NCBI GenBank assembly: GCA_965116325.1
Contig: OZ220675.1
Span: 2,232,001 to 2,296,000, forward strand
Length of the DNA stretch: 64,000 nucleotides
Direction of reading: 5' to 3'
Source: JAGWBF01 sp965116325
GTDB lineage: Bacteria; Chloroflexota; Dehalococcoidia; Lucifugimonadales; JAGWBF01
Made by a program: the position numbers and the translations under genes. Below are positions 51,978 through 61,081 of this stretch, in pieces. Each line of letters begins with the position of its first letter. The stretch's first letter is position 1. The notes below the pieces were generated by a model, which worked only from the letters and a program-made list of their open reading frames with translations, searched no databases and was not told the DNA's origin.

Positions 51978-53674
51978 GCGGCGACCTTGCCTCCTTTGCA
52001 AGCTTCAACCATGGCTAGTATTCGCTTCTTCAGCTCCCTTACCTTGAAGGGCAGACCGGTGTACTGGGTTATGGATTCGGCCTTGACACCCAGGGAGCGT
52101 AGGTGGCCGCTGAACTGGCCCTGGTAGTTCAGCTCAGGAACTATTACCAGGTCCTTGCTCCTAAGCTCTTTTAGGAGCTCCGGGGGCAGGGGGTTGAGGC
52201 ACATGGTGTAGTACCAAGCCAGCTTGTGGCCTTCTGCGGTCAGGTCATCGTAGGCTTCCAGGGTTGGACCCTTGGAGCCCCCCCAAGTCATCAGGGCGAT
52301 GGGCTCGTCACCGTTCACTTGCTCGTAGGGACCATCCTCCAGCAGCTTGAGCTTGCTGAAGCGTCGTTCGGTCATCTGGACATGGCGTTCTGGCAGGTGA
52401 GTTGTGTCACCCATGGCGTCGTGCTCGCTGCCGTTGGCAACGTAGGCGCCCGGGCCTCCGGGAATCGGCATGGGGGAAAGCTCCCAGCCGTCGTAGCGCA
52501 GGTATCCGTTGGTGCCGGAGTAAACCTCCCGGGTCTCGGCCACGACCTGCCCCAGATCAGGCTTCGGTATGTTCTGGGCCTTTTCAGCCAGGGACATCTC
52601 GCTCAGGAGGATCACAGGCCCCTGGTAGCGTTCGCTCCAGTTCAGGGCCATGACGCCCCCGTAGAAGCACTCCTCCACGGTTCCAGGCGCAATAACGGGG
52701 ATGCTGACATCACCGTGAGCCGGATGGAGGGCCGCCTGCAGGTCCGATTGCTCCGTCTTCGTGGGAAGTCCCGTAGCGGGGCCTCCCCGCTGGACATCGA
52801 CCACAAGCAGGGGGATCTCCGCGATCCAGGACAGCCCAATGCCTTCGCTCATAAGGGACAACCCGGGGCCGGAGGTGGCCGTCATGGCTTTCTTCCCGGC
52901 AAAACCTGCCCCGAGGAGGCCCGCTATAGACTCGATCTCGGAGCTGACCTGGTATGCAAACTTGTCAGGGCCGACCAAGTTGCGCTCCATGAACAGCAGC
53001 ACCGGTGTGGCGGGGGAGATTGGATAGCCCACGTAGAAGTCCACCCCGGCGGCGACAGCGCCCATCGAGAGGGCTTCGTTGCCCTTTATCAGAAGCTGCT
53101 CCCCCTCGGGTTTGACGGGAGGCTCCAGCTGCCCGATCTGGACCTCGCTGTCCGAAGTATGCTCATAGCCGAGCCTGAGGGCGGAGATGTTCGCTGCGAT
53201 AATTCCTTCTCGGCCCGCAAACCGCTTCTGGACGAACTCTTCGAAGAAGGTGAGGGGCATATCTACCAGGTGGGCCAGGGCTCCGATGATAACCATGTTG
53301 GCTGATCGAGCTTCGCCTGCCTGCTTAGCCAGCTCATCAAAAGGAACCCCGATGGCTCGTTCGTCATCGAGGATCTGGAATTCTGAATCGTGGAGTATTA
53401 CGCCACCACTTCGTACCTCTTCACTATGGCCCTGGTACGCTTCATGGTTCAGGGCGACCAGAACGTCTAGGTCGTCTCCAGGGCTCAGCACCTGGGAGGT
53501 GGAGATACGGGTCTGGGTCCAGGTAGGTCCTCCCATGATCTGGGAAGGGAAAGTAGCAAAGGTCTGCACATGATACCCCACCGAAGATGCGGCCCGAGCC
53601 AGCATCTCAGCGGCCGTCACCACTCCCTGGCCTCCTTCTCCCGCAAACCTCACCACAAAATCCCGAGTCTGCAT
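51974..53674 (-). CDS. korA: 2-oxoacid:ferredoxin oxidoreductase, fused gamma-alpha subunit
   Basis: A 566-residue protein. The first 190 residues are the gamma domain (RFAGEGGQGVVTAAEMLARA) and the rest the alpha domain (KGNEALSMGAVAAGVDFYVGYPISPATPVL and MTATSGPGLSLMSEGIGL). Fused gamma-alpha KorA is common in Actinobacteria and Chloroflexota. The substrate is most likely 2-oxoglutarate, by resemblance. ATG 53674 has ggaggc about 10 bp upstream. Confidence 0.9.
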   Translation of the reverse strand: MQTRDFVVRFAGEGGQGVVTAAEMLARAASSVGYHVQTFATFPSQIMGGPTWTQTRISTSQVLSPGDDLDVLVALNHEAYQGHSEEVRSGGVILHDSEFQILDDERAIGVPFDELAKQAGEARSANMVIIGALAHLVDMPLTFFEEFVQKRFAGREGIIAANISALRLGYEHTSDSEVQIGQLEPPVKPEGEQLLIKGNEALSMGAVAAGVDFYVGYPISPATPVLLFMERNLVGPDKFAYQVSSEIESIAGLLGAGFAGKKAMTATSGPGLSLMSEGIGLSWIAEIPLLVVDVQRGGPATGLPTKTEQSDLQAALHPAHGDVSIPVIAPGTVEECFYGGVMALNWSERYQGPVILLSEMSLAEKAQNIPKPDLGQVVAETREVYSGTNGYLRYDGWELSPMPIPGGPGAYVANGSEHDAMGDTTHLPERHVQMTERRFSKLKLLEDGPYEQVNGDEPIALMTWGGSKGPTLEAYDDLTAEGHKLAWYYTMCLNPLPPELLKELRSKDLVIVPELNYQGQFSGHLRSLGVKAESITQYTGLPFKVRELKKRILAMVEACKGGKVAA

Positions 53675-53878
53675 CCAATGCCTCCCTGAAGCTTCTGCCC
53701 CTACCAATCAGAGCGCATCTCTACCGAGGTCAAATACTATAAAGCTGGTCTCCGAGGTGAGGAGCCTGATTCGCACCGACCTTCTTGATACCTTTCAAGG
53801 GGTGCTCCGCATGTCTCTGGTCCGGCTGGGGGTGTTCCCACTGATGCCGGAATGGATTTGAGTTGCCTTGGCGGTTCA

Positions 53879-53908
53879 AATATAGCATCGGCTAAATATG
53901 GTTGTCAA
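53879..53908 (-). promoter_or_regulatory. Promoter of korAB
   Basis: On the minus strand TTGACA (53903-53908), 18 bp, TATATT (53879-53884). The leader to korA would be about 200 nt long. Together with the plus-strand promoter at 54012 this accounts for the gap of about 450 bp between korA and the next gene; nothing else was recognised in it. Confidence 0.65.
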
Positions 53909-54011
53909 CGGAAAACGAGTAAGCCGGGAGCGCTCAGCACAGCCAAGATGACTACTGCGACGCGGTCGGGGAGCGCGGAAATTGCACTGGGCCTGAGCTC
54001 CAGTTTCTGTG

Positions 54012-54040
54012 TTGACACCTCAAGGGTGCGAAACTAGTAT
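54012..54040 (+). promoter_or_regulatory. Promoter of the acetolactate-synthase-like gene
   Basis: TTGACA (54012-54017), 17 bp, TAGTAT (54035-54040) on the plus strand, giving a leader of about 78 nt. Confidence 0.7.
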
Positions 54041-54124
54041 TGGGTGAGTCCCAGCTATCTATTTTGTACCTCATATGCCCCTTGGAAACTGGTTCCCTGC
54101 TCTGCGAGCTATGAAAGGAGAAAT

Positions 54125-55837
54125 ATGGCACGCGCCCATGAACACATCGTCCAGGCTTTACAAGAAGGGGGCGTGGCCCATGTATTTGGGATCCCCGGAG
54201 GAGGCACAGGGCAGATATACGGCTCTTTGTTTGGGGCGGGTGGCATACAGACGGTGTTGGCCCGGCATGAGCAGGCGGCGGCTATCATGGCTGACGCCTA
54301 CGGCAGGGCCACAGGCAAGCCGGCGGCCATCATGGGCCAGGGACTCTTCATGGGCTCCAACGCAGCCTTCGGCATCATGGAAGCCTATCTGAGCAGCACC
54401 CCCATGGTCGTCCTCACCGACACCTCCGACGGGAATGTCGCCCAGCATCCGGCCAACCAGTCCGGGGCGGGGGAGTACGGCAGCGTGGACCTTCTCAACA
54501 TATTTCGGTCTATGACCAAGTACACTACCCTGGCTACCAACCCCAAGGAGGCGGTTATCGGCACCCAGCTCGCCATCAAACACGCCACTTCCGGCCGCCA
54601 GGGGCCAACCTGTGTCTTGATGAGGAGCGCATCCATAGGAGGGGAGGTCGACATGGAATCCCCTCCATTCATCCACCACACTGCGGGCTATCTCAACACC
54701 ACCGTGCCCCAGGCGTCGGACCAGGACATCCAGCGGGCCGTCGAGATACTGGCCTCTTCCAAGCGCCCCATCATGATGGCGGGGAATGGCGTCCACATGG
54801 CCCGGGCCCACGGCCGAGTCCGCCAGCTTGCCGAGATGTGGGGGATGCCAGTAGCCACCAGCTACAAGGGGAAGAGCGCCATCAGCGAGACCCATCCCCT
54901 CTCTGTGGGCATGACAGGGGTGTACGGGCAGCAGGCGGCAAACGCAGCTGTCGGTGAGGCCGACACTATCCTGGTGGTTGGGGCAAAGCTGACTCCCCAG
55001 GACACCGTCAGGGAGCGCCCCAACGTGTTCGACCCCCTGCGCCAGAGGATCATCCAGATCGATATCGAAGCGGCCAACACGGGCTGGACCTTCCCGGTGG
55101 AGATCGGCTTGGTCGGCGATGCCGCAGCCATCCTGGGCCAGCTCGTGGAGGCATCCAAGCCGGCGATTCAGGGGAAGGAGTCAGAGCATCGACAGAGGGC
55201 GGCCGACCTGCAGGGCCTCAAGGAGAAAATGGGGTTCTACCAGGACCCCAACCTGGATACGGACTCGTCGCCTGTGCTTCCCCAGCGACTGGTGAAGGTG
55301 CTCCAGGAGACCATGGACCCGTCAACCATGTACGCACTGGACGCCGGGAACAACCGCACCTGGATGTGCCACTTCTTCCAGTCCCAGCAGGAAGGCACCT
55401 TCTTCTGTCCCGGAGGCACGGCGGGGATGGGTTGGAGCCTGCCGGCGGCCGTGGCGATCAAGCTGGCTCACCGGGACAGGCCGGTGGTGTCGGTGACCGG
55501 CGACGGGGGCTTCATGATGTCCATTCATGCCATATCCACTGCTCTACAGTATGACCTGCCCATCATCTGCGTGGTGTACAACGACTCCGCCCTGGGAATG
55601 GTGCGCCATCACCAGGGTGACCGGCTTATCGCATCCGAGTTTGTCGAGGCGGACCACGGCGCAATCGCCCGGGGCTTCGGCGCCTTCGGAGCCCAGGTGA
55701 ACGACTCCAGAGACCTGCCTCGAGTGCTCAAGGAAGCGCAGGCCTCGGGACTGCCGGCCGTCATAGATGTGATCATAGACCGGGGGCCCAGCCCCGACGA
55801 TTTCCGCGCCGACCTTCGTACCGCTGCAGAGACTTAG
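54125..55837 (+). CDS. Acetolactate synthase-like TPP-dependent enzyme
   Basis: A 570-residue TPP enzyme with the three domains of the acetohydroxyacid synthase family. Visible are FGIPGGGTGQIYG, the catalytic Glu in RHEQAAAIMADAYGR, and the TPP motif VTGDGGFMMS ending in VVYNDSALGMV. Such proteins include acetolactate synthase, glyoxylate carboligase, sulfoacetaldehyde acetyltransferase and oxalyl/benzoylformate decarboxylases; the substrate is not fixed. ATG 54125 has aaaggag just upstream, which rules out the longer frame from 54044. Confidence 0.85.
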   Translation: MARAHEHIVQALQEGGVAHVFGIPGGGTGQIYGSLFGAGGIQTVLARHEQAAAIMADAYGRATGKPAAIMGQGLFMGSNAAFGIMEAYLSSTPMVVLTDTSDGNVAQHPANQSGAGEYGSVDLLNIFRSMTKYTTLATNPKEAVIGTQLAIKHATSGRQGPTCVLMRSASIGGEVDMESPPFIHHTAGYLNTTVPQASDQDIQRAVEILASSKRPIMMAGNGVHMARAHGRVRQLAEMWGMPVATSYKGKSAISETHPLSVGMTGVYGQQAANAAVGEADTILVVGAKLTPQDTVRERPNVFDPLRQRIIQIDIEAANTGWTFPVEIGLVGDAAAILGQLVEASKPAIQGKESEHRQRAADLQGLKEKMGFYQDPNLDTDSSPVLPQRLVKVLQETMDPSTMYALDAGNNRTWMCHFFQSQQEGTFFCPGGTAGMGWSLPAAVAIKLAHRDRPVVSVTGDGGFMMSIHAISTALQYDLPIICVVYNDSALGMVRHHQGDRLIASEFVEADHGAIARGFGAFGAQVNDSRDLPRVLKEAQASGLPAVIDVIIDRGPSPDDFRADLRTAAET

Positions 55838-55845
55838 TCGCCGGT

Positions 55846-56787
55846 ATGGACGACCAGTCCTACCTGCAAAACCTGGAGGACTCCTGCGCAGAGTTGGGGC
55901 GGAAGGCTGGCGCGCTGCTCCGGGAACGCTTTGGGAGCATCCTGGACGTGGAGTTCAAGGACAAGAAGAAGGAGATTGACCCCGTTACCTCCGCCGACAA
56001 GGACAGCCAGCAGCTCCTGAAGGCGGAGATTGGCGCCCGCTTCCCTGATCATGGCATTTTGGGGGAAGAGGATGCTGATGGCGAAGATGCCGTCTCCCCC
56101 GACTATTTGTGGGTCCTCGATCCCCTGGACGGCACAACCAACTTCCTGAACGGGCTGCCCATCTACGCAGTCTCGATAGGAGTCCTACACAGGGGCGTCC
56201 CCATCGCCGCTTCCATATTCGTTCCGTGGCCCAGCCAATCAGGCGGAGTTGTCCTGCATGCCCACCGTGGCGGAGGTTGCCGGATAGACGGGGAGCCTCT
56301 CACGATTAACTCTCGCGAAGGGCCCAACCCCAACCGACTTAGCGGGCTTCCAGGCTCCTTCGGTGGGGGCTTCCGCTTTACCGGGGGACTGCAGAAAAGG
56401 GCCGGGGAGCCGCGGGTGACGGGCAGCATAGCCTACGAAATGGCCCTGGCTGCCATGGGGTCGGTGCAATACGCCCTCTTCGGAGGCCCCAAGCTGTGGG
56501 ATGTGGCGGCGGGGGTGCTAATCGTGGCCGAGGCCGGTGGGCAGGTGATGCTGAGGCCCAAGGGCAGCCGGACGTGGGAGTGGGCGGATTCGCTGGTGAC
56601 TGGCTGGGAAAAGGAAGCGCCCAACTTAAAGGAACTGCGCCGTTGGAGCATTCCGGTGCTTGCCGGGGACTCGATGGTGATTCCATCGGTCGCGGCCAAC
56701 CTCCGCCGTCGCAGGCCATCACTCCGCCGGAGACTGGTGATACTCCTGCGAAAGCTTAAGGCTACCGGGAAGAGCAAGGGAAGCTAA
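55846..56787 (+). CDS. Inositol monophosphatase family protein
   Basis: A 313-residue Mg2+-dependent phosphatase. The metal-binding motifs GEEDADGED, LDPLDGTTNF and KLWDVAAGVLIVAEAGG are all present. A basic C-terminal tail (RRRRPSLRRRLVILLRK) is unusual and may bind membrane or nucleic acid. It begins 8 bp after the TPP enzyme stop, so the two form one operon. Substrate may be inositol phosphate, a sugar phosphate or PAP. Confidence 0.88.
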   Translation: MDDQSYLQNLEDSCAELGRKAGALLRERFGSILDVEFKDKKKEIDPVTSADKDSQQLLKAEIGARFPDHGILGEEDADGEDAVSPDYLWVLDPLDGTTNFLNGLPIYAVSIGVLHRGVPIAASIFVPWPSQSGGVVLHAHRGGGCRIDGEPLTINSREGPNPNRLSGLPGSFGGGFRFTGGLQKRAGEPRVTGSIAYEMALAAMGSVQYALFGGPKLWDVAAGVLIVAEAGGQVMLRPKGSRTWEWADSLVTGWEKEAPNLKELRRWSIPVLAGDSMVIPSVAANLRRRRPSLRRRLVILLRKLKATGKSKGS

Positions 56788-56817
56788 GGCAGCTCCCTGG
56801 AAACCAAACGAGGCAGC

Positions 56818-57849
56818 TTACGCGCCGCCGAGTTGGGGGACTACCTTTTTAGCAAACAGTTCAAGGCTGTGGTCGTTCACATCCCGGGGCAATGGCCCCA
56901 GGCGAAAGTGGATGATCACTCCGCCGGCCCCGGTCTGGCTCACCTTCTCCATCCGCTCGGCGACGGTGTCTGGAGAGCCGCATATCAGCCCCTGATCCAC
57001 CGAGTCCCTGGCCGCGCCCATCGCCGGCATAGCTTCGGTGGGCAGGTTCAGCCTCTCCCGGGCTGCTGACAGGTTGGCCCGCATGGTCAGGAAGGCCGGC
57101 ACCCCGACCTCTTCAGCCTCGGCGTCGGTATCCGCCACGACAACGTTCCTCCATACCCAGCAGTTGTCCATGGCCTCGTCGATGGCATCCTCATCGTAGC
57201 CCGCCTCTGCCATCGTGTCCTTGTAGGCGGTCATGCGCTGGGTCGTGGTTTCGACGTTCTGCACGTTCATCAGGAACGGCCTTCCCCGCCTTGCCATCTC
57301 CAGGGCCGACTCCAGGGACGATGCTCCCCTGATGACGGGCGGGTAAGGCTGCTGCACAACTCCCGGGCGCAGCTCTGGAAGCTTGAACTGAAAGTACTTG
57401 CCGTTGTGTTCGTAGTCGCTGGCCGTCCATATACGGAAGAGTATCTCCTCCGTCTCGTCCAGGCGTTCGTAGGCCTCCTGAGGATCGATGCCATAGCCTC
57501 TGTATTCGTACCAGTTGAAGGCGGTTCCCCGGCCCAAGCCCACGATCATGCGCCCCTGGCTCAGGACATCCAGCAGGGCGACCTGCTCGGCCAGCCTGAC
57601 GGGATGGTGGAGGGCGGTCTGGGCGACGGCAAAGCCGATCTTGATCTGCCGGGTGCTCACCGCTATAGCAGAAGCAAAGGTGGTGGGGTCCACGTAGGCG
57701 CACCCGCCGTCGAAGTGGTGCTCCGCCAGCCAGACCGCATCCAGCCCCAGCTCATCGGATAGCTGGGCTTCCGCCAGGGCCTCGGAGACCACCCTGTGGT
57801 CTGTGTCCTTCGAAGCGCTCTCGGGAAACAGAAAGTTGCCGAATTTCAC
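56818..57849 (-). CDS. LLM-class flavin-dependent oxidoreductase
   Basis: A 343-residue bacterial luciferase-like TIM-barrel enzyme. Seen are LGLDAVWLAEHHFDGG near the N terminus, IKIGFAVAQTALHHPVRLAEQVALLD and QGRMIVGLGRGTA. These enzymes use reduced FMN or F420, often as monooxygenases on organic sulfur or ring compounds. The GTG start at 57849 has aaggag 7 bp upstream and overlaps the stop of the amidohydrolase gene by 4 bp. Confidence 0.9.
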   Translation of the reverse strand: MKFGNFLFPESASKDTDHRVVSEALAEAQLSDELGLDAVWLAEHHFDGGCAYVDPTTFASAIAVSTRQIKIGFAVAQTALHHPVRLAEQVALLDVLSQGRMIVGLGRGTAFNWYEYRGYGIDPQEAYERLDETEEILFRIWTASDYEHNGKYFQFKLPELRPGVVQQPYPPVIRGASSLESALEMARRGRPFLMNVQNVETTTQRMTAYKDTMAEAGYDEDAIDEAMDNCWVWRNVVVADTDAEAEEVGVPAFLTMRANLSAARERLNLPTEAMPAMGAARDSVDQGLICGSPDTVAERMEKVSQTGAGGVIIHFRLGPLPRDVNDHSLELFAKKVVPQLGGA

Positions 57850-59051
57850 CCTGTACTCCTTCCATTGTCGGCGCTGTCGGGCAGCCATCCCCAGGGACGG
57901 GGTCCCCAGTCGGGCTCGAACATCCGGCCGTTTTTGATTGTCAGCGCGGGGACGACCGCCCTGTCAACTTTAAGCGAATCTCCCAGCACATCATAGACCA
58001 CCCAATCGCCATCGACTATATCCAGGACGGAAATGTCGGCCTGCCTGCCCACCGCCAGCGCTCCCAGGCGGTCGGCCTCGCCGATGGCCTTGGCCGGGTT
58101 GGTGGTGCACATGGTGACCACCTGCTCCAGGGTGAAACCCAAGCCCAGAAAGCGGGTCATCATCTCGGTCATGCTGTGCACCGTCCGCAAGCGCCCCGGC
58201 ACCGTCAGGTCGGTGCTGATGCAGTGGGGCATGAGGCCCTGGTCCAGGCACCGCTGGCCCACGTCGAAGCTGAAATTCATCCTGCCGTGGGCGGTGTCCA
58301 GCCACACACCCCGGTCAACGGCATCCCGGGCTTCGGGCACCAGCCGGCCGTCGCTATCCAGCACCCCACCTGGGTTGGCTGTGAAGTAGTGGGTCACTAT
58401 GTCGCCCTCTTCCAGGATGGGCAGCAGCTCTCGTATGACGTTACCGTCGTAGCGTTTCTCGGTGTCTCCGATGTGCACCATGAGCTGCAGCCCGAACTCC
58501 TTGGCCGCCCGCTTGGCAATCCGGGGCATCTCCATGCCGAATATCTCCAGGGCGGGGGATACCATGCGCGCCTTTATGCCCCGTATGAGGCCGCGGTGCT
58601 GGTCCAGCACTCGCAGGGTGCCCTCGTAGTCGATGCTCCCCTCGGTGATGATGTCGGGAGTGGTGGCCAGGCCCGTCTGGGCGATGTGAAGAAAGGGGAG
58701 AATCTCGGTGTGGGAGTTGGGGATGATGTGGCGGGGGAAACCCGCGAAAGTGGCGCTGCCAGAGCTGCCGGCATCCACCAGGGTGGTTACGCCAGCCCGC
58801 ACGCCGCCCAGGTCCGGGTTGACCCCGTTGCTGGCGATTCCATCGAAAACATGGGTGTGGAGGTCTATGAGCCCGGGGGTAACTATCTTCCCCGGGATGT
58901 CCACGACTTTCGTGGCTTCCTCCACGGGGATGCTGGTAGCAATGCTGGCAATTCGACCGTCCTGGATGGCAACATCGTGGGTGGCATTCTTGTCAGTGTA
59001 GCCTTGGGCTGCATCTATCAGGGCGCCGCCCCGTAGGAGCAGATCGTACAT
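57846..59051 (-). CDS. Amidohydrolase (dihydroorotase/deacetylase-like)
   Basis: A 401-residue metal-dependent amidohydrolase. It has the HxH motif in GLIDLHTHVFDG, a possible bridging Lys in GIKARMVSP, a His in LMVHIGDTEK and the family C terminus LGALAVGRQADISVLDI. It is in one operon with the downstream LLM oxidoreductase, suggesting sequential steps on an amide- or lactam-containing compound. Substrate unknown. Confidence 0.87.
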   Translation of the reverse strand: MYDLLLRGGALIDAAQGYTDKNATHDVAIQDGRIASIATSIPVEEATKVVDIPGKIVTPGLIDLHTHVFDGIASNGVNPDLGGVRAGVTTLVDAGSSGSATFAGFPRHIIPNSHTEILPFLHIAQTGLATTPDIITEGSIDYEGTLRVLDQHRGLIRGIKARMVSPALEIFGMEMPRIAKRAAKEFGLQLMVHIGDTEKRYDGNVIRELLPILEEGDIVTHYFTANPGGVLDSDGRLVPEARDAVDRGVWLDTAHGRMNFSFDVGQRCLDQGLMPHCISTDLTVPGRLRTVHSMTEMMTRFLGLGFTLEQVVTMCTTNPAKAIGEADRLGALAVGRQADISVLDIVDGDWVVYDVLGDSLKVDRAVVPALTIKNGRMFEPDWGPRPWGWLPDSADNGRSTG

Positions 59052-59094
59052 GATGTCCGCCTCCCGTCTGCAAGTCTGCTCTTTCAGCGAGCAT

Positions 59095-59708
59095 CTAGAA
59101 TCCGGGCGACTCTGGCGCCATGCGGAGGACGTTCACCGCTTCCCTGTCATCCACCACGATGGTATTCATCACCTTGTCGTGGAGGGCTGCCTATTCTTGT
59201 CCCAGATGGCCCACATGGGGTCCAGGAATGTGAAGATGGGTATGGCGATAATCAAGCTGATGAGGGCGTTCAATATTCCAACTCCCAAGCCCTTGACAAC
59301 AAACTCTCGGAGGAAGGTCCACACCCACCCGGATGCAGTGCCATCGGCCCGTATCGCCCGGATGCCCAGTAGCTGCTTGCCAGGCGTCTGACCCCACTGC
59401 AGGGTGAAGAGCCACCATATGATATAGCCTATGAACAAGGTCAGGAAAACCAGGACTATGTCCAAGAGGTAGGCGGCAAGACGGCGTCCGTACCCGGCGA
59501 TATAGACCCCGGCGGGGGCGGCAAACACCTGCCCGCAGGCCATGCAGAACGCCCGGGTCAGATCGACTTGTCCTCCGCAGGTGGAGCAGCGGTCCCCCAG
59601 TCCAGATGAGCGCTGCCTTGGAGAGGACACGCTCGCGCCGCAGCTGCTACAGAAGCTGCTTCCCGGATCAAGCTGGGTTCCGCAGTTGGGGCAATAGCTG
59701 GTAGTCAT
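59095..59708 (-). pseudogene. Double zinc-ribbon RDD membrane protein, C-terminal frameshift
   Basis: The frame from 59708 has two zinc ribbons (CPNCG with CSSCG, and CSTCG with CMACG) and an RDD membrane domain (YGRRLAAYLLDIVLVFLTLF, PGKQLLGIRAIRADG). It stops at 59169 with the odd end DKNRQPSTTR. In the neighbouring frame the expected family ending continues: LHDKVMNTIVVDD and on to a stop at 59095. One missing base near 59184-59187 (CAG-CC-CTC where three bases are expected) explains this. The protein as written is 179 residues and may still be functional; a sequencing error is also possible. Confidence 0.75.
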
Positions 59709-59724
59709 TGCCTAGGCAACCCGT

Positions 59725-60912
59725 CTAGCCCACAACCCCCTGTTGCCGAAGCTGGTCTATGTCGTCCTCGGACAGGTCGAGGAGCCCGGCCAGAAGCTCG
59801 TCGGTCTGCTCCCCGGGCATGGGGGTAGAACCGACTACGGCGGGGGTCCGGCTGAAGTGCCAGAAGTCCCCCGAAACGTTGACCTTGCCGGCGATGGGGT
59901 CGTCCACCTCTACCAGGGCGCGGCGCTCCCAGGGATGGGGGTCGGCGGCCGCGCTGGCAATGTCGTTGACCGGGGCTGCCGTGACGTCGTGCTTGGTGAA
60001 GTGGTCGACGCCCTCGGCCATGGTCATCGTGGACAAGAGCTGCTTCATGGCAGAGTTAATCACGTCCGAGTGCTTGGCACGGATATGTCTCTGGGTAAAG
60101 CGCTCATCCTCTTCCCACTCCGGCTTACCCAGGGCGCTGCACACCCTGGGCCACTGGTGCTGGTCGCCGGCCGAAACGAGGATCCAGCCATCCTTGCAGG
60201 GGTAGGCGCTGCTGGGGGCGGCGCCAACCCTGTCCCCCCTGCTGGGCAGTCCGCCACCCCCGGTGTAGGCGGTTATGGGAATCTCCGTATAGCTGTAGCC
60301 TGTGTCGGCGAGGCAAAGGTCCATGGACTGGCCCTCGCCGGATATCTCCCGCTCTCTCAGCGCCGCGAGGGTGCCGATGGCTGCGTGTAGGGCTGTGGTG
60401 CGGTCGATGATGGGGACTCCGGCCCGTATGGGGGGCATCCCTTCCTCACCGGTCACCATCATTATTCCCGACATGGCTTGGCCTATGGGGTCGTATCCGA
60501 TCTTGTCCCTGTAAGGGCCGAACTGCCCGTAGGCGGACACGTTCACCATGATGATCTTCGGGTTCAGCTCGTAGAGGGCATCGTACCCGAAGCCCATCTT
60601 TTCTATTGTGCCGGGCCGGAAGTTTTGGATGAACACATCGGATATCTTGACCAGGTCCCTGAGAATATCCTTGGCCTTGTCCTTTCGCAGGTCCATGCAC
60701 AGGCTCTTCTTGCCGCTGTTGTACTGGACGAAGTAGGCGCTCTGGCCGTTGGACCAGGGTCCGTGAGTGCGAGTCTCTTCCCCTCCCAAGCGCTCGATCT
60801 TGATTACCTCGGCTCCCAAGCGGGCCAGCACCTGGCCGCAACGGGGCCCCGCTTGGTGGCGTCCAAGGTCGAGTACCCTGATACCTTCCAGGGGTGAGTT
60901 GATCTTACCCAT
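59725..60912 (-). CDS. CaiB/BaiF family (class III) CoA-transferase
   Basis: A 395-residue class III CoA-transferase. Seen are LEGIRVLDLGRHQAGPRC at the start, VIKIERLGGEETR, VFIQNFRPGTIEKMG and YDPIGQAMSGIM near the catalytic Asp. It moves CoA between carboxylic acids such as formyl-, succinyl- or carnitine-type donors. ATG 60912 has gggagg 8 bp upstream. It is divergent from the hydantoinase gene. Confidence 0.9.
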   Translation of the reverse strand: MGKINSPLEGIRVLDLGRHQAGPRCGQVLARLGAEVIKIERLGGEETRTHGPWSNGQSAYFVQYNSGKKSLCMDLRKDKAKDILRDLVKISDVFIQNFRPGTIEKMGFGYDALYELNPKIIMVNVSAYGQFGPYRDKIGYDPIGQAMSGIMMVTGEEGMPPIRAGVPIIDRTTALHAAIGTLAALREREISGEGQSMDLCLADTGYSYTEIPITAYTGGGGLPSRGDRVGAAPSSAYPCKDGWILVSAGDQHQWPRVCSALGKPEWEEDERFTQRHIRAKHSDVINSAMKQLLSTMTMAEGVDHFTKHDVTAAPVNDIASAAADPHPWERRALVEVDDPIAGKVNVSGDFWHFSRTPAVVGSTPMPGEQTDELLAGLLDLSEDDIDQLRQQGVVG

Positions 60913-61081
60913 CGGCCTACCTCCCGCGAGCGACTCATCGTGGGGCACTGAGGCTAATTCTACCCACGGGGGTGCCCCCAATCAAGCTGGTGAGACCCCC
61001 TTTGCGGCAGTTGACAAAGCTGGTGCACAGCCCAATTGCCTTATGCTACACTAGCCAATCATAAGGCCCGCGAGGTGCCCG

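Noticed and set aside
53852..54037. Plus-strand open frame of 61 codons between korA and the TPP gene
   Set aside because: It covers both divergent promoters and has no ribosome-binding site or family features.
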